Below, piece by piece: positions 7,975 to 19,169 of a stretch of 64,000 nucleotides of DNA (positions within the stretch are counted from its first letter, which is position 1; each line of letters begins with the position of its first letter). The notes beneath the pieces were generated by a model, which saw nothing but the letters and a program-made list of their open reading frames with translations, made no database searches and was not told the origin of the DNA. The stretch spans positions 2,251,001 through 2,315,000 of the forward strand of contig NZ_OX267714.1 in assembly GCF_946151045.1 (NCBI RefSeq), read 5' to 3'. The stretch is from Mammaliicoccus sp. Marseille-Q6498. Its GTDB lineage: Bacteria > Bacillota > Bacilli > Staphylococcales > Staphylococcaceae. A program made the translations under genes and the position numbers.

Positions 7975-8835
7975 ATGATAGAAGAAAAACAGTTCGGAGA
8001 TATTGTAATTAAACCTTTTGAAGAAAGTATGAGATCGGCTTTAAATGATTTTCAATTAAATGAACGTCAACAAATTTATTCATCATTACCTAAAGATGTA
8101 TTAGATGAGGCAATTCAAGACAACGATAGAAGACCTAACGTTGTTGTGAATGAAAAAGATGAAATAATAGGATTCTTCGTTTTGCACAAATATTATCAGC
8201 ACGAAGGGTACGATACACCTGAAAATGTCGTATATGTTCGTTCATTATCAATTAACGAAAAATACCAAGGTAATGGTTATGGCACAACAATTATGATGAA
8301 TTTACCTGAATATGTACAATATGTGTTTCCTGATTTTGATCATTTATTTTTAGTAGTAGATGCTGAAAATGAGGCAGCATGGAATTTATATGAACGAGCT
8401 GGCTTTATGCACACAGCTACGAAAGAAGAAGGTCCAATAGGTAAAGAGCGATTATATTATTTAGATTTAGATTCTAAATATGTTTCTTCTTTAAGATTGG
8501 AAATCCAAGAAGATGAATTAGATAATGAATACGTCAATATTCATTTAATGAAAGATAATCAGAAGGTTGGCATCATTGTTTTAGAAGATAAAGGCGATGC
8601 ATTTGATATTCGCAGTATTGAAGTTGAAGAAAGCGAAAGAAAAGAAGGTATTGCAGAAAGTGCTTTAAGACAGCTAAGCACTTATGTACGTAGAGAGTTT
8701 AAAGATAAAAAAGAAATACAGATTACGTTGTTTGGATCTCGTAATAAATTAAAGCCGCTATGCGATAAAGCGAACTTTGTAGAAATCCAAAAAACAGAAG
8801 ACTATATCAAATTGATGAAATATATTAACTATTAA
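7975..8835 (+). CDS. Tandem GNAT-family acetyltransferase
   Basis: A 286-residue protein. Residues 1-165 form a complete GNAT domain, with the acetyl-CoA loop at YQGNGYGTTIM and the typical C-terminal 'NEAAWNLYERAGF' segment. Residues 170-286 look like a second, degenerate GNAT fold: the region near ERKEGIAESALRQL resembles an acetyl-CoA loop that has lost the glycines, followed by 'KLKPLCDKANFVEI'. Two-domain arrangements of this sort usually keep one catalytic domain. Start is supported by GGGGGGA seven bases upstream. Substrate unknown. It sits alone between coaW (divergent) and rpoE. Confidence 0.8.
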   Translation: MIEEKQFGDIVIKPFEESMRSALNDFQLNERQQIYSSLPKDVLDEAIQDNDRRPNVVVNEKDEIIGFFVLHKYYQHEGYDTPENVVYVRSLSINEKYQGNGYGTTIMMNLPEYVQYVFPDFDHLFLVVDAENEAAWNLYERAGFMHTATKEEGPIGKERLYYLDLDSKYVSSLRLEIQEDELDNEYVNIHLMKDNQKVGIIVLEDKGDAFDIRSIEVEESERKEGIAESALRQLSTYVRREFKDKKEIQITLFGSRNKLKPLCDKANFVEIQKTEDYIKLMKYINY

Positions 8836-8857
8836 CTAACATTTGCTAAAAATCAGC

Positions 8858-8887
8858 TTGTCAATTATAATCTTAAACTGTTATGAT
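8858..8887 (+). promoter_or_regulatory. Predicted rpoE promoter
   Basis: TTGTCA (8858-8863), an 18-base spacer and TATGAT (8882-8887) lie about 50 bases before rpoE. Confidence 0.5.
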
Positions 8888-8939
8888 TATAAATATTAAT
8901 GCGCGACAATAGTACGATTGTTGAAAGGAAGAGTAAAGC

Positions 8940-9467
8940 ATGAAATTAAAAGATTTTTCTAAAGAAATGGTAGATGAGCATTCATTCATTGAAATGGCTT
9001 ATATTCTATTAACAGAGAACGGTAAAGAAACGAATTTATACGATATGGTCGACGAGTTTAAACGTTTAGGTAATTATAAAGATTCTGAAATTGAAAATCG
9101 TATTTTACAATTTTATACAGATTTAAATACAGATGGTCGCTTTTTAAGTGTCGGTGAAAATATTTGGGGACTTCGTGACTGGTATTCAGTTGACGATATC
9201 GAAGAAAAAATTGCACCAACTATCCAAAAATTCAATGTACTTGATGAAGAAGATGAAGCAGATACAGAAATTTCTTTATTAGGTGAAGAAGACAAAACTA
9301 AAGAACTAGATATCACAATCGCTCAAGATGATGAAGAAGGACTTAATGATCCTGAAGATCCAGAAGACGAAGAAGTTGAAGATGAACTAGATGAAGCGGG
9401 ACTAGTTGTCGATGAAGATGAAGACGACGAAGATGATGATGAAGAAGAAGAGGAAGAAGAATTATAA
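8940..9467 (+). CDS. rpoE: DNA-directed RNA polymerase delta subunit
   Basis: The 175-residue protein has the two-part structure of Gram-positive delta. The N-terminal winged-helix HARE domain covers about residues 1-90 ([21 protein letters not shown], in part, and [21 protein letters not shown], in part). An extremely acidic, presumably disordered tail runs to the C-terminus ([17 protein letters not shown]). Delta increases RNA polymerase recycling and makes promoters more sensitive to the initiating NTP. It lies immediately upstream of pyrG, as in Bacillus, and the pyrG promoter -35 begins one base after its stop codon. Confidence 0.95.
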   Translation: MKLKDFSKEMVDEHSFIEMAYILLTENGKETNLYDMVDEFKRLGNYKDSEIENRILQFYTDLNTDGRFLSVGENIWGLRDWYSVDDIEEKIAPTIQKFNVLDEEDEADTEISLLGEEDKTKELDITIAQDDEEGLNDPEDPEDEEVEDELDEAGLVVDEDEDDEDDDEEEEEEEL

Positions 9468-9502
9468 TTGACTTTTCTTTAAAAGATGGTAATATTTTAT
9501 TT

Positions 9503-9505
<3 letters not shown>
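9468..9505 (+). promoter_or_regulatory. pyrG promoter with GGG initiation site
   Basis: TTGACT (9468-9473), a 16-base spacer, and TATA-like TAATAT (9490-9495) place transcription start seven bases later on GGGC (9503-9506). The -35 box begins directly after the rpoE stop. Starting on three G followed by C is the hallmark of the pyrG promoter studied in Bacillus subtilis, where slippage on these Gs responds to CTP. Confidence 0.7.
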
Positions 9506-11215
<1,710 letters not shown>

Positions 11216-11221
11216 AAGTAA

Positions 11222-11258
11222 AAAAGGCTGAGACGCGAATGTCTCAGCTTTTTTTTGT
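11222..11258 (+). terminator. pyrG terminator
   Basis: GCTGAGAC (11227-11234) and GTCTCAGC (11241-11248) pair around GCGAAT; flanking A and T runs extend it and eight or more T follow. The AGGCTGAGAC arm also occurs inside the 84-bp repeat at 43355. Confidence 0.85.
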
Positions 11259-11271
11259 ATATGAATTTAAC

Positions 11272-11305
11272 GATTAAAAACTCGCTTGCCTAGGGTACAG
11301 TCTCA
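11272..11305. repeat. Half copy of the palindromic intergenic element
   Basis: These 34 bases (starting GATTAAAAACTCGC and ending GTACAGTCTCA) match exactly the reverse complement of 43405-43438, the right half of the 84-bp element at 43355. It lies in the convergent gap between pyrG and the ywjG-type gene; the partner half is absent. Confidence 0.75.
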
Positions 11306-11312
11306 CTCACTT

Positions 11313-11840
11313 TTATATTTCTTCGTTAATTTCTTGTGTCATCTCATACATTTCAGCATACATGATATAATAAATGTAATTTAATGCCATCAAATGTGGC
11401 GTTATAATCTTGCTGAAATCTGCTGTTGGTACAATTGCTCTAGGTGTTGATAAGTCTATAAAATGCATTAAAGTTTCGTGTGTTTTATTTTCTTTGTCTT
11501 TATTTGAAATTAAAACAAAATCAATATCAAGCTCGTTTAATTTTTGAATCCATTCTTGTAATTCTTCGGTAAAGTATGGGGAAATCAATAATACGCGATC
11601 TGTCGTATCTATTGTTTCGATTTCGTTTAAACATTTTATGGATTGAGCGTGTGGTAAGCTTTCATTACTATCAGTTATAAAGGAAGAAAAGTGGTTTGCC
11701 TCTTCGAACGTCTTAATGATAATTTTACCTTCACCACCAGCAGCTTGCATGAGTAGTTGTGATGCTATTTCAATTTCTTCTAATTGAGCATCTATTTTGC
11801 TGAAAATACCATTCAGCTGAGTATTAAAAATTTTATTCAA
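11313..11840 (-). CDS. ywjG: DUF2529 protein (YwjG-like)
   Basis: A 175-residue cytoplasmic protein similar in length and position to Bacillus YwjG, which lies between pyrG and spo0F. GGEGKIIIKTFEEANHF and TDRVLLISPYFTEEL suggest a SIS-like alpha/beta fold that binds a phosphorylated sugar or nucleotide, but no catalytic role is established. Its start is a TTG at 11840, preceded by AAGGAGCG at good spacing. It is convergent with pyrG and divergent from the response regulator at 11902. Confidence 0.75.
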   Translation of the reverse strand: MNKIFNTQLNGIFSKIDAQLEEIEIASQLLMQAAGGEGKIIIKTFEEANHFSSFITDSNESLPHAQSIKCLNEIETIDTTDRVLLISPYFTEELQEWIQKLNELDIDFVLISNKDKENKTHETLMHFIDLSTPRAIVPTADFSKIITPHLMALNYIYYIMYAEMYEMTQEINEEI

Positions 11841-11901
11841 AGTAAACGCTCCTTAAATATGTAATTAAATTTATTTTATAGAAAAAGTGAGGTATCTTCA
11901 A

Positions 11902-12255
11902 TTGGATGTACTTATTATAGATGATGAGAAAAATATAAGACAACTTTTAAAAGAAATCTTTGAAATTGATAATTATATTGTAGATACTGCAGAAAATGGC
12001 AATGCAGGTATTGAATTGTTTCAAAATAATGAATATAAACTTGTATTTATTGATAAAAGGATGCCTGGAATGTCCGGGGAAGAAGTGTTAATGAAAATTA
12101 GAGAAATGAATAAAAGTGTGCCTGTATATATTATTACAGCTTTTCAAACTTCAGCAGATATAGAAAAACTAACAAAAGGAAATAGTACAGGTGTCCTAAT
12201 GAAACCGTTTGCAATTGAAGAGGTTATGAAAATTGCAAGAAAACATTTAGGATAG
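11902..12255 (+). CDS. Stand-alone response-regulator receiver, Spo0F-like
   Basis: The 117-residue protein is a single CheY-like receiver. It has the acidic pair Asp7-Asp8 in IIDDEKN, phospho-acceptor Asp51 in FIDKRMPG, Thr79 in YIITA, and Lys101 in LMKPF. I place the start at the TTG at 11902, eight bases after AGTGAGGT; the in-frame GTG at 11887 overlaps that ribosome binding site. Gene order (pyrG, ywjG, this gene, fba) matches Bacillus spo0F. Staphylococci do not sporulate and no output domain or kinase is adjacent, so its partner is unknown. Confidence 0.8.
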   Translation: MDVLIIDDEKNIRQLLKEIFEIDNYIVDTAENGNAGIELFQNNEYKLVFIDKRMPGMSGEEVLMKIREMNKSVPVYIITAFQTSADIEKLTKGNSTGVLMKPFAIEEVMKIARKHLG

Positions 12256-12341
12256 GGCTTTCAAAAGGTGCATATATGTGAAATATTTGATATAATAATT
12301 TTTGTAAATATTCGTGCCAAGCACATATAGGAGGAACCTCA

Positions 12342-13199
12342 ATGCCTTTAGTTTCAATGAAAGAAATGTTAATCAAAGCAAAAGAAAATGGTTATGCAGT
12401 TGGACAATACAACTTAAATAACTTAGAATTTGCTCAAGCAATTTTGCAAGCTTCTCAAGAAGAAAATGCACCTGTAATTCTTGGTGTATCTGAAGGAGCT
12501 GGACGTTACATCGGCGGTTTCAAAACAGTTGTTAAAATCGTAGAAGGATTAATGGAAGATTATAACATTACTGTACCAGTAGCAATTCACTTAGATCACG
12601 GTTCAAGTTTCGAAAAATGTAAAGAAGCAATCGATGCTGGATTCACTTCAGTTATGATTGACGCTTCTCATCATTCATTTGAAGAAAATATTGAAATTAC
12701 ATCTAAAGTAGTTGAATATGCTCATGCTAACGGTGTTTCTGTTGAAGCAGAATTAGGAACTGTTGGTGGACAAGAGGATGACGTAGTAGCAGACGGCGTT
12801 ATCTATGCTGACCCTAAAGAATGTCAAGAACTAGTTGAAAGAACTGGTATTGATACATTGGCTCCAGCATTAGGTTCAGTACACGGACCTTACAAAGGTG
12901 AACCTAACCTAGGATTTAAAGAAATGGAAGAAATTAATAAATCAACTGGTTTACCATTAGTATTACACGGTGGTACTGGTATCCCAACTCATGATATTAA
13001 AAAATCAATTTCATTAGGTACAGCTAAAATTAACGTTAATACTGAAAACCAAATTGCTTCTGCAAAAGCAGTTCGTGAAGTATTAAATAACGACAGTGAA
13101 GTTTACGATCCACGTAAATATTTAGGACCTGCTCGTGAAGCAATTAAAGCAACTGTAATTGGTAAAATTAAAGAGTTTGGTACTTCTAACCAAGCATAA
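12342..13199 (+). CDS. fba: Class II fructose-bisphosphate aldolase
   Basis: This 285-residue enzyme reversibly cleaves fructose-1,6-bisphosphate in glycolysis and gluconeogenesis. Zinc ligands are visible in HLDHGSSFE (His), [13 protein letters not shown] (Glu), [10 protein letters not shown] (His) and VLHGGTGIP (His). The phosphate-binding stretch [15 protein letters not shown] is typical of the class II family. A strong AGGAGG ribosome binding site precedes the ATG. It is monocistronic, with a hairpin terminator at 13211, and keeps the Firmicutes order next to murZ. Confidence 0.96.
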   Translation: MPLVSMKEMLIKAKENGYAVGQYNLNNLEFAQAILQASQEENAPVILGVSEGAGRYIGGFKTVVKIVEGLMEDYNITVPVAIHLDHGSSFEKCKEAIDAGFTSVMIDASHHSFEENIEITSKVVEYAHANGVSVEAELGTVGGQEDDVVADGVIYADPKECQELVERTGIDTLAPALGSVHGPYKGEPNLGFKEMEEINKSTGLPLVLHGGTGIPTHDIKKSISLGTAKINVNTENQIASAKAVREVLNNDSEVYDPRKYLGPAREAIKATVIGKIKEFGTSNQA

Positions 13200-13210
13200 T
13201 AATTTTTTGA

Positions 13211-13241
13211 AAAAGCGACCCTTAATTGGGTCGTTTTTTTT
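13211..13241 (+). terminator. fba terminator
   Basis: CGACCC (13216-13221) pairs with GGGTCG (13228-13233), extended by A/T flanks, with a T-run after it. Confidence 0.8.
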
Positions 13242-13276
13242 ATGAATTAAAGTCTTACTATTTACTTTTTATGTTT

Positions 13277-13306
13277 TTGCGTTTATGTTATTGAATAGTA
13301 TATAAT
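13277..13306 (+). promoter_or_regulatory. Predicted murZ promoter with structured leader
   Basis: TTGCGT (13277-13282) and TATAAT (13301-13306) are separated by 18 bases. The short leader that follows can fold: ATTCAT (13321-13326) with ATGAAT (13355-13360), enclosing AGAGA/TCTCT arms, just before the AAAGGAG ribosome binding site. The fold may be accidental. Confidence 0.45.
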
Positions 13307-13375
13307 GGAAATAATTATCTATTCATGTTGAGAGAGTATGCATTCTCTAAGACGATGAATTAAAGGAGTAAACAT

Positions 13376-14635
13376 ATGTCTCAAGAAGTTATAAAAATAA
13401 AAGGCGGAAACAAATTAAACGGCAAAGTTCAAATTAGTGGGGCTAAAAACAGTGCAGTTGCACTAATTCCTGCAAGTTTAATGGCAAACGATGTTGTGAC
13501 ACTAGATGGACTACCTGATATTTCTGATGTAAAGACGTTAATGAGCCTACTTGGCGATTTAAACATAAAAACGGAATTAAACGAAGATCAACTAGTCGTT
13601 GATTCTAGTAAAGCGGTGAATTTACCACTACCTAATAATAAAGTACAATCTTTAAGAGCTTCATATTATATGATGGGGGCGATGTTAGGTCGTTTCAAAA
13701 AATGTGTGATTGGTTTACCAGGTGGTTGTCCACTTGGTCCACGTCCTATTGACCAACATATAAAAGGTTTCGAAGCTTTAGGTGCTAAAGTAACGAACGA
13801 ACAAGGCGCAATGTATTTAATTGCTGAAGAATTAGTTGGCGCAAAAATATTTATGGACGTTGTAAGTGTTGGTGCAACTATTAACATTATGTTAGCTGCT
13901 TCTTTAGCTAAAGGACGTACAGTTATTGAAAATGCTGCAAAAGAACCTGAAATTGTGGATGTAGCGACATTGTTAAATAACATGGGTGCAAAAATTAGAG
14001 GCGCAGGTACAGACACTTTGAAAATTGAAGGTGTTGAATCATTACACGGAACAAAACATTCTATTATTCCAGACAGAATTGAAGCGGGCACGTATATGTG
14101 TGCAGCTGCTGCAATGGGAGAAGAAGTACTAATCGAAAATATTATACCTCTTCATTTAGAACCGTTAATCGCTAAATTAAAAGAAATGGGAACAGAGATA
14201 GAGTTAGGTGAAGATTCCATTTTAATTAGAGGTAAAGACGAATATAAACCTGTAGATATTCAAACTGCTGTATACCCAGGATTTGCAACTGATTTACAAC
14301 AACCTTTCACACCACTTTTACTTAAAGCAAAAGGTCAAAGTAAAATAACAGAAACCATTTATCCTGCTCGATTTAAACATGTAGACGAACTCACAAGAAT
14401 GGGTGCAAAAGTTAACTTAGAAAATGGAACAGCTATTTATTATCCATCTAAATTGACTGGTACAAGTGTTGCAGCAAGTGATTTAAGAGCTGGTGCATCA
14501 CTTTTAATTGCTGGTTTAATATCTGACGGTATTACGACTGTTTATAATGTTAAACATATTTATAGAGGGTATAGTGGTATAGTTGAAAAATTAAAATCTC
14601 TTGGGGCAGATATTTGGATTGCTGAAGAAGAATAA
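13376..14635 (+). CDS. murZ: UDP-N-acetylglucosamine 1-carboxyvinyltransferase, MurZ paralogue
   Basis: MurA-type enzyme of 419 residues that adds enolpyruvate to UDP-GlcNAc, the first committed step of peptidoglycan synthesis. ISGAKNSAV carries the substrate-binding Lys-Asn, [13 protein letters not shown] holds the catalytic Cys that fosfomycin alkylates, and DLRAGASLL is the conserved C-terminal segment. Low-GC Gram-positives have two copies. The copy beside fba is the MurZ (MurA2) type; the other copy is at 34177 after the atp operon. AAAGGAG sets the start. Confidence 0.95.
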   Translation: MSQEVIKIKGGNKLNGKVQISGAKNSAVALIPASLMANDVVTLDGLPDISDVKTLMSLLGDLNIKTELNEDQLVVDSSKAVNLPLPNNKVQSLRASYYMMGAMLGRFKKCVIGLPGGCPLGPRPIDQHIKGFEALGAKVTNEQGAMYLIAEELVGAKIFMDVVSVGATINIMLAASLAKGRTVIENAAKEPEIVDVATLLNNMGAKIRGAGTDTLKIEGVESLHGTKHSIIPDRIEAGTYMCAAAAMGEEVLIENIIPLHLEPLIAKLKEMGTEIELGEDSILIRGKDEYKPVDIQTAVYPGFATDLQQPFTPLLLKAKGQSKITETIYPARFKHVDELTRMGAKVNLENGTAIYYPSKLTGTSVAASDLRAGASLLIAGLISDGITTVYNVKHIYRGYSGIVEKLKSLGADIWIAEEE

Positions 14636-14647
14636 TAAATATATTTA

Positions 14648-14662
14648 GTATACTTTGTATAC
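14648..14662. promoter_or_regulatory. GTATA-N5-TATAC operator-like palindrome
   Basis: GTATA (14648-14652), five bases, TATAC (14658-14662), 45 bases ahead of the HxlR-family gene. As I recall, the quinone-sensing HxlR/MarR-like repressor QsrR of S. aureus binds a GTATA-N5-TATAC site, so this may be an autoregulatory operator. Confidence 0.5.
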
Positions 14663-14707
14663 GATGTGTAGTAATATAGAATTACGGAAATAAAAGAGGT
14701 GAGTAAC

Positions 14708-15037
14708 ATGGAAATATGTCCTTATTTAGAAGAGACTTTTAAAGTAATAGGACGTAGTTGGAACGGTTTAATTCTCAATTATTTATCACGTTGTGATGCA
14801 CGCTCTGCTCATTTTTCAGATATGAAAAGAGATCTTAAACGTATTACGCCTAGAGCATTATCGCTTAAACTTACCGAATTAAGTGACTGGGGACTTGTTG
14901 AGAAGAAAGTTGTTACAACTACACCACTATCAGTTGAATACCGTTTAACAGATAAAGGTTTTGAATTAGCACAAGCGCTTGTACCTTTAGAAGAATGGGC
15001 ACAACGAAACATCGAATTAGAAGTAAATCATTCGTAA
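14708..15037 (+). CDS. HxlR-family winged-helix transcriptional regulator
   Basis: A 109-residue protein with the HxlR fold: recognition helix near ITPRALSLKLTELSDWGLV and wing at VEYRLTDKG. A conserved-type cysteine lies near the N-terminus (MEICPYLEETF, Cys4), the position used for thiol or quinone sensing in relatives such as QsrR, YodB and HypR. A second Cys is at CDARSAHF. The ATG at 14708 follows AAGAGGTG; the GTG at 14699 is inside that site. It stands directly before an aldehyde dehydrogenase, which it may control in response to electrophiles. That target is inference. Confidence 0.85.
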   Translation: MEICPYLEETFKVIGRSWNGLILNYLSRCDARSAHFSDMKRDLKRITPRALSLKLTELSDWGLVEKKVVTTTPLSVEYRLTDKGFELAQALVPLEEWAQRNIELEVNHS

Positions 15038-15132
15038 AATTAGGATTTCTTGTCTATAAGCACATTATTTTAATTTGTATGACGCATGTAATATAATGCA
15101 TAACGTAATGAAATTAAAGGAGTAGATTATAA

Positions 15133-16560
15133 ATGAGACAAGATATAAAACAATTTATAAATGGCGAATGGGTAGACAGTCATAGTGGTCAAACTATCGA
15201 TGTAATCAACCCAGCTACTGAAGAAGTAATGGGTAAAATTGCTGCAGGTAATAAACAAGATATAGACGATGCAGTTGCAGCAGCTAAAAGTGTATATCTA
15301 AAATTTAGAAATACTTCAGTAGAAGAAAGAAAAGCTTTATTAGAAAGAATTGCTGATGAATATGAAAATAGAAAAGAAGATTTAATTAACGTTATGACAG
15401 ATGAATTAGGTTCTCCAATTGAGAAATCTGAATCTGTACATTATCAAATGGGATTAAATCATTTTAGAGAAGCAAGTAAAGCTATAGATAATATTAACTT
15501 TGAAGAACGTCGTGGTGACGCTTTAGTAGTTAAAGAAGCAATAGGTGTTGCAGGATTAGTTACACCATGGAACTTCCCTACTAACCAAACATCACTAAAA
15601 TTAGCTGGTGCATTTGCAGCAGGTTCTCCAGTTGTCTTAAAACCTTCTGAAGATACACCATTTGCAGCAATTATTTTAGCTGAAATATTTGAAAAAGCTG
15701 GCGTACCTAAAGGCGTATTTAACTTAGTAAATGGTGACGGCGCAAGCGTTGGTGATCCTTTAAGTAGTCATCCTGACGTTCGTATGATGTCATTTACAGG
15801 TTCTGGCCCAACTGGTAGAAGAATTATGGAAAATTCCGCTAAAGATTTCAAAAAAGTTTCATTAGAATTAGGCGGTAAATCACCAGTCGTTATTTTAGAC
15901 GATGTTAATGTTGAAGAAGCTGCTAAAAGTGCAGTTGCTAAATTTGTTCAAAATACTGGTCAAGTATGTACTGCTGGTACGCGTACACTTGTACCTGAAA
16001 GTATTAAAGATGAATTTGTTGCAGCAGCTAAAAAAGCAATGGAAAACGTTAAAGTTGGTAATCCAAGAGAGGGTGGCCAAGACGCTGGTCCTGTAGTAAA
16101 TAAAAAACAATTTGATACAGTTCAAAAATATATTCAAATTGGTATCGACGAAGGTGCTACATTATTACACGGTGGTACTGGTAAACCTGAAGGAATCGAA
16201 AAAGGTTACTTCGTTAAACCTACATTATTTACAGATGTTCGTAATGACATGAGAATTGCTCAAGAAGAAATATTTGGACCTGTTGGAACAATTATTACGT
16301 ATAAAGATATTGATGAAGCAATTGAAATTGCAAATGATACTATATACGGCTTAGCTGCTTATGTTTATGGTAATAATAAAGAAGAAGTTAATAAAGTTGC
16401 TAGATCATTAGAAGCTGGTACTGTTGAATTAAACGATTCAGGTAGAAAACCAGATCTACCATTCGGTGGTTATAAACAATCAGGTATCGGTAGAGAATGG
16501 GGCGACTATGGTATAGAAGAGTTCTTAGAAATTAAATCTATCGCTAACTATTATAAATAA
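15133..16560 (+). CDS. aldA: NAD(P)-dependent aldehyde dehydrogenase, AldA-like
   Basis: A 475-residue aldehyde dehydrogenase that oxidises aldehydes to acids. Visible landmarks are [10 protein letters not shown], cofactor loop [11 protein letters not shown], general base in [11 protein letters not shown], catalytic cysteine in [11 protein letters not shown], and EEIFGPV. It occupies the same place, between murZ and rho, as the S. aureus AldA reported to help survive hypochlorite and aldehydes. A -10 box (TATAAT, 15092-15097) and an AAAGGAG ribosome binding site precede it; the -35 is poor, consistent with regulated expression. A strong terminator follows. Confidence 0.9.
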   Translation: MRQDIKQFINGEWVDSHSGQTIDVINPATEEVMGKIAAGNKQDIDDAVAAAKSVYLKFRNTSVEERKALLERIADEYENRKEDLINVMTDELGSPIEKSESVHYQMGLNHFREASKAIDNINFEERRGDALVVKEAIGVAGLVTPWNFPTNQTSLKLAGAFAAGSPVVLKPSEDTPFAAIILAEIFEKAGVPKGVFNLVNGDGASVGDPLSSHPDVRMMSFTGSGPTGRRIMENSAKDFKKVSLELGGKSPVVILDDVNVEEAAKSAVAKFVQNTGQVCTAGTRTLVPESIKDEFVAAAKKAMENVKVGNPREGGQDAGPVVNKKQFDTVQKYIQIGIDEGATLLHGGTGKPEGIEKGYFVKPTLFTDVRNDMRIAQEEIFGPVGTIITYKDIDEAIEIANDTIYGLAAYVYGNNKEEVNKVARSLEAGTVELNDSGRKPDLPFGGYKQSGIGREWGDYGIEEFLEIKSIANYYK

Positions 16561-16610
16561 GATTTGAAATCTAATTTGCTAAAAAGCAATAAGTAAATAT
16601 AACAAATCAT

Positions 16611-16648
16611 AAACCTGAACAAAATGAAGATTTTGTTCAGGTTTATTT
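16611..16648 (+). terminator. aldA terminator
   Basis: A perfect 15-bp stem (arms 16611-16625 and 16630-16644) with a four-base GAAG loop; the A-rich and T-rich ends allow bidirectional action. Confidence 0.88.
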
Positions 16649-16680
16649 CATTTTGTTTATTGGAATCTTTATAACATATT

Positions 16681-16709
16681 TTGTTTTAATCGGAAAAAAA
16701 TGCTATAGT
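16681..16709 (+). promoter_or_regulatory. Predicted rho promoter
   Basis: TTGTTT (16681-16686), a 17-base spacer and TATAGT (16704-16709). Confidence 0.5.
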
Positions 16710-16772
16710 TTAATGGCAGATTAAAATCTGAATGTAAAAATATGAATTGATTGAAGAAATGGGTGTCAAAAA

Positions 16773-18089
16773 ATGGCTGAAAGAGTAAGAACAAGTCCTC
16801 AGTATGAGTCGTTTCACGAGTTGTACAAAAATTACACAACTAAAGAATTAACAACTAAGGCAAAAGAATTTAAAATTAACAATTATAGTAAATTAAATAA
16901 AAAAGAACTTGTCTTAGCGATTATGGAAGCTCAAATGGAGAAAGATGGTAACTATTATATGGAAGGTATATTAGATGATATACAACCAGATGGTTATGGA
17001 TTTCTTCGTACAGTTAACTATTCCAAAGGTGAGAAAGATATTTATATATCTGCTAGTCAGATTAGACGTTTTGAAATTAAAAAAGGCGATAAAGTAACTG
17101 GTAAAGTTAGAAAACCTAAAGATAATGAAAAATATTACGGATTATTACAAGTCGATTTTGTAAATGATCAAAATGCAGAAGAAGTTAAAAAAAGACCACA
17201 CTTTCAAGCATTAACCCCGTTATATCCACAAGAACGTATCCAATTAGAAACTACTAGTAAAAATTATTCAACTAGAATAATGGATTTAATTACACCAATT
17301 GGTCTTGGCCAACGTGGTATGATTGTTGCGCCTCCAAAAGCAGGGAAAACATCATTATTAAAAGAAATTGCAAATGCTATTTCTGTAAATCAGCCTAATG
17401 CTAAATTGTTTGTCCTTTTAATCGGAGAACGTCCAGAAGAAGTAACAGATATCGAACGTTCAGTTGAGTCAGCTGAAGTTGTCAATTCAACTTTTGATGA
17501 ACCGCCTGAACACCATGTGAAAGTTGCTGAGTTACTATTAGAAAGAGCAAAGAGACTAGTTGAAATTGGACAAGATGTTATTATTTTAATGGATTCATTA
17601 ACAAGATTAGCTAGAGCTTATAACCTAGTTGTACCGCCAAGTGGAAGAACGTTATCGGGTGGTTTAGATCCTGCATCACTTCATAGACCTAAACATTTCT
17701 TTGGTGCTGCAAGAAATATTGAAGCTGGAGGTAGTTTAACAATTTTAGCGACAGCTTTAGTTGAAACTGGTTCACGTATGGATGATATGATTTACGAAGA
17801 GTTTAAAGGTACAGGTAACATGGAACTTCATTTAGACCGTAAATTATCTGAAAAACGTGTTTTCCCAGCTATTGATATTAGAAGAAGTTCAACGCGTAAA
17901 GAAGAATTGTTACTTGAACAAAAAGAATTAGATATGATTTGGCAACTAAGAAACTTGTTTACTGATCAGAACGATTTCGCTGAAAGATTTATTAGAAAGC
18001 TGAAACGAACGAATTCAAATGAAGAATTCTTTGAAGTTTTGAGAAAGTCTATGGTAGAAAGTGCGAAGACAGGTAAGCCTATTATATAA
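16773..18089 (+). CDS. rho: Transcription termination factor Rho
   Basis: Rho is the hexameric RNA-dependent helicase that ends transcription of untranslated RNA. The 438-residue protein has an N-terminal Rho_N helix bundle (about 10-50), a cold-shock-like RNA-binding domain ([20 protein letters not shown]), and an ATPase core. The core shows Walker A in [12 protein letters not shown], Walker B in [16 protein letters not shown], the Q loop [10 protein letters not shown] and the R loop in IEAGGSLTI. No long insertion separates the N-terminal domains. It is followed at 100 bases by rpmE2 with its own promoter. Confidence 0.97.
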   Translation: MAERVRTSPQYESFHELYKNYTTKELTTKAKEFKINNYSKLNKKELVLAIMEAQMEKDGNYYMEGILDDIQPDGYGFLRTVNYSKGEKDIYISASQIRRFEIKKGDKVTGKVRKPKDNEKYYGLLQVDFVNDQNAEEVKKRPHFQALTPLYPQERIQLETTSKNYSTRIMDLITPIGLGQRGMIVAPPKAGKTSLLKEIANAISVNQPNAKLFVLLIGERPEEVTDIERSVESAEVVNSTFDEPPEHHVKVAELLLERAKRLVEIGQDVIILMDSLTRLARAYNLVVPPSGRTLSGGLDPASLHRPKHFFGAARNIEAGGSLTILATALVETGSRMDDMIYEEFKGTGNMELHLDRKLSEKRVFPAIDIRRSSTRKEELLLEQKELDMIWQLRNLFTDQNDFAERFIRKLKRTNSNEEFFEVLRKSMVESAKTGKPII

Positions 18090-18097
18090 ATTTAAGG

Positions 18098-18126
18098 TTG
18101 CATTTTAATCTTTCAACATATATAAT
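18098..18126 (+). promoter_or_regulatory. Predicted rpmE2 promoter
   Basis: TTGCAT (18098-18103), a 17-base spacer and a consensus TATAAT (18121-18126). Confidence 0.6.
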
Positions 18127-18198
18127 ATGTAAGTATTGAGTGAATAAGTCACAAATAAACTCTGTTCCAGATGGTCCAGGGCAAAGGAGCTGAAAAAA

Positions 18199-18456
18199 AT
18201 GAAACAAGGAATTCATCCAGAGTATAAAAAAGTAATCTTTTTAGATACAACTACTGATTTTAAATTCTTAAGTGGTTCAACACGTAGTTCAAGTGAAACT
18301 ATGGAGTGGGAAGATGGTAACGAATACCCAGTTATCCGTTTAGATATATCTTCAGATTCTCATCCATTCTATACTGGTCGTCAAAAATTCGCTTCTGCGG
18401 ATGGTCGTGTGGAACGCTTCAACAAAAAGTTTGGTTTCAAATCAAGCAACGAATAA
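18199..18456 (+). CDS. rpmE2: 50S ribosomal protein L31 type B
   Basis: An 85-residue protein beginning [12 protein letters not shown] with the L31 landmarks GSTRSS and [10 protein letters not shown]. It lacks the CxxC zinc pairs of type A L31, so it is the zinc-independent form. In many Firmicutes that form is made under zinc shortage by Zur; no obvious Zur box is seen here, and staphylococci often have only this copy. AAAGGAG supports the start, and a terminator follows. Confidence 0.96.
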   Translation: MKQGIHPEYKKVIFLDTTTDFKFLSGSTRSSSETMEWEDGNEYPVIRLDISSDSHPFYTGRQKFASADGRVERFNKKFGFKSSNE

Positions 18457-18467
18457 TGAAGCATATC

Positions 18468-18498
18468 AAGCATCCTTTTATAAAGGGTGCTTTTTTTT
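18468..18498 (+). terminator. rpmE2 terminator
   Basis: GCATCCTTT (18470-18478) and AAAGGGTGC (18482-18490) pair with one G-T, followed by eight T. Confidence 0.85.
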
Positions 18499-18569
18499 GT
18501 GAATTTTAGGAATTGAAATTTATATTATGATATAATTAAGCGATTATGTTAAAAAGGTGGAAAAGTAAC

Positions 18570-19169
18570 ATGTACGAAAATTACCATTCCGGATGGATAG
18601 AGTGTATTTGCGGAAGTATGTTTAGCGGTAAGTCGGAAGAACTTATAAGACGTCTAAGAAGAGGGCTATATGCTAAACAACACGTTATAGTTTTTAAACC
18701 GTCTATCGATAATCGTTATAGTGAAGAAGCAGTTGTGTCTCATAATGGAAATCAACTAGACGCAATAAGCATAGAACATTCAAGTGAAATATTAAAACAG
18801 GATTTACAAGGTATTGATATAATTGGCATAGATGAAGTTCAATTTTTTGATAAAGAAATCGTAAGCGTCGCACAGAAGTTAGCTGAAGAAGGTTATCGTG
18901 TAGTGGTTGCGGGCTTAGATATGGATTTTAAAGGTGTACCTTTTGAACCAATGCCTGAAATGATGGCAGTTGCTGAAATTGTAACTAAATTACAAGCTGT
19001 ATGTGCTGTTTGTGGCGCACCTTCTAGTCGAACTCAAAGATTAATAAATGGTGAACCTGCACATATAGACGATCCTATTATTTTAGTTGGAGCAGATGAA
19101 AGCTACGAACCTCGATGTAGAGATCACCATATAATAAGAACAGAAACAAGGAGTGATAGTAATGTTTGA
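18570..19169 (+). CDS. tdk: Thymidine kinase
   Basis: Salvage enzyme phosphorylating thymidine to dTMP. The 199-residue protein has the P-loop [11 protein letters not shown], Walker B-like [10 protein letters not shown], lasso region [11 protein letters not shown], and a zinc ribbon ([13 protein letters not shown] and CRDHH). The ATG at 18570 is preceded by AAAGGTGG and gives the usual length; an in-frame ATG at 18546 would add eight residues before the ribosome binding site. Its last codons overlap prfA by eight bases, so it begins a tdk-prfA-prmC transcript. Confidence 0.95.
   Translation: MYENYHSGWIECICGSMFSGKSEELIRRLRRGLYAKQHVIVFKPSIDNRYSEEAVVSHNGNQLDAISIEHSSEILKQDLQGIDIIGIDEVQFFDKEIVSVAQKLAEEGYRVVVAGLDMDFKGVPFEPMPEMMAVAEIVTKLQAVCAVCGAPSSRTQRLINGEPAHIDDPIILVGADESYEPRCRDHHIIRTETRSDSNV

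Noticed and set aside
13666..14091. 141-codon minus-strand frame inside murZ
   Set aside because: No ribosome binding site, no recognisable motif, and full overlap with a well-conserved enzyme gene.
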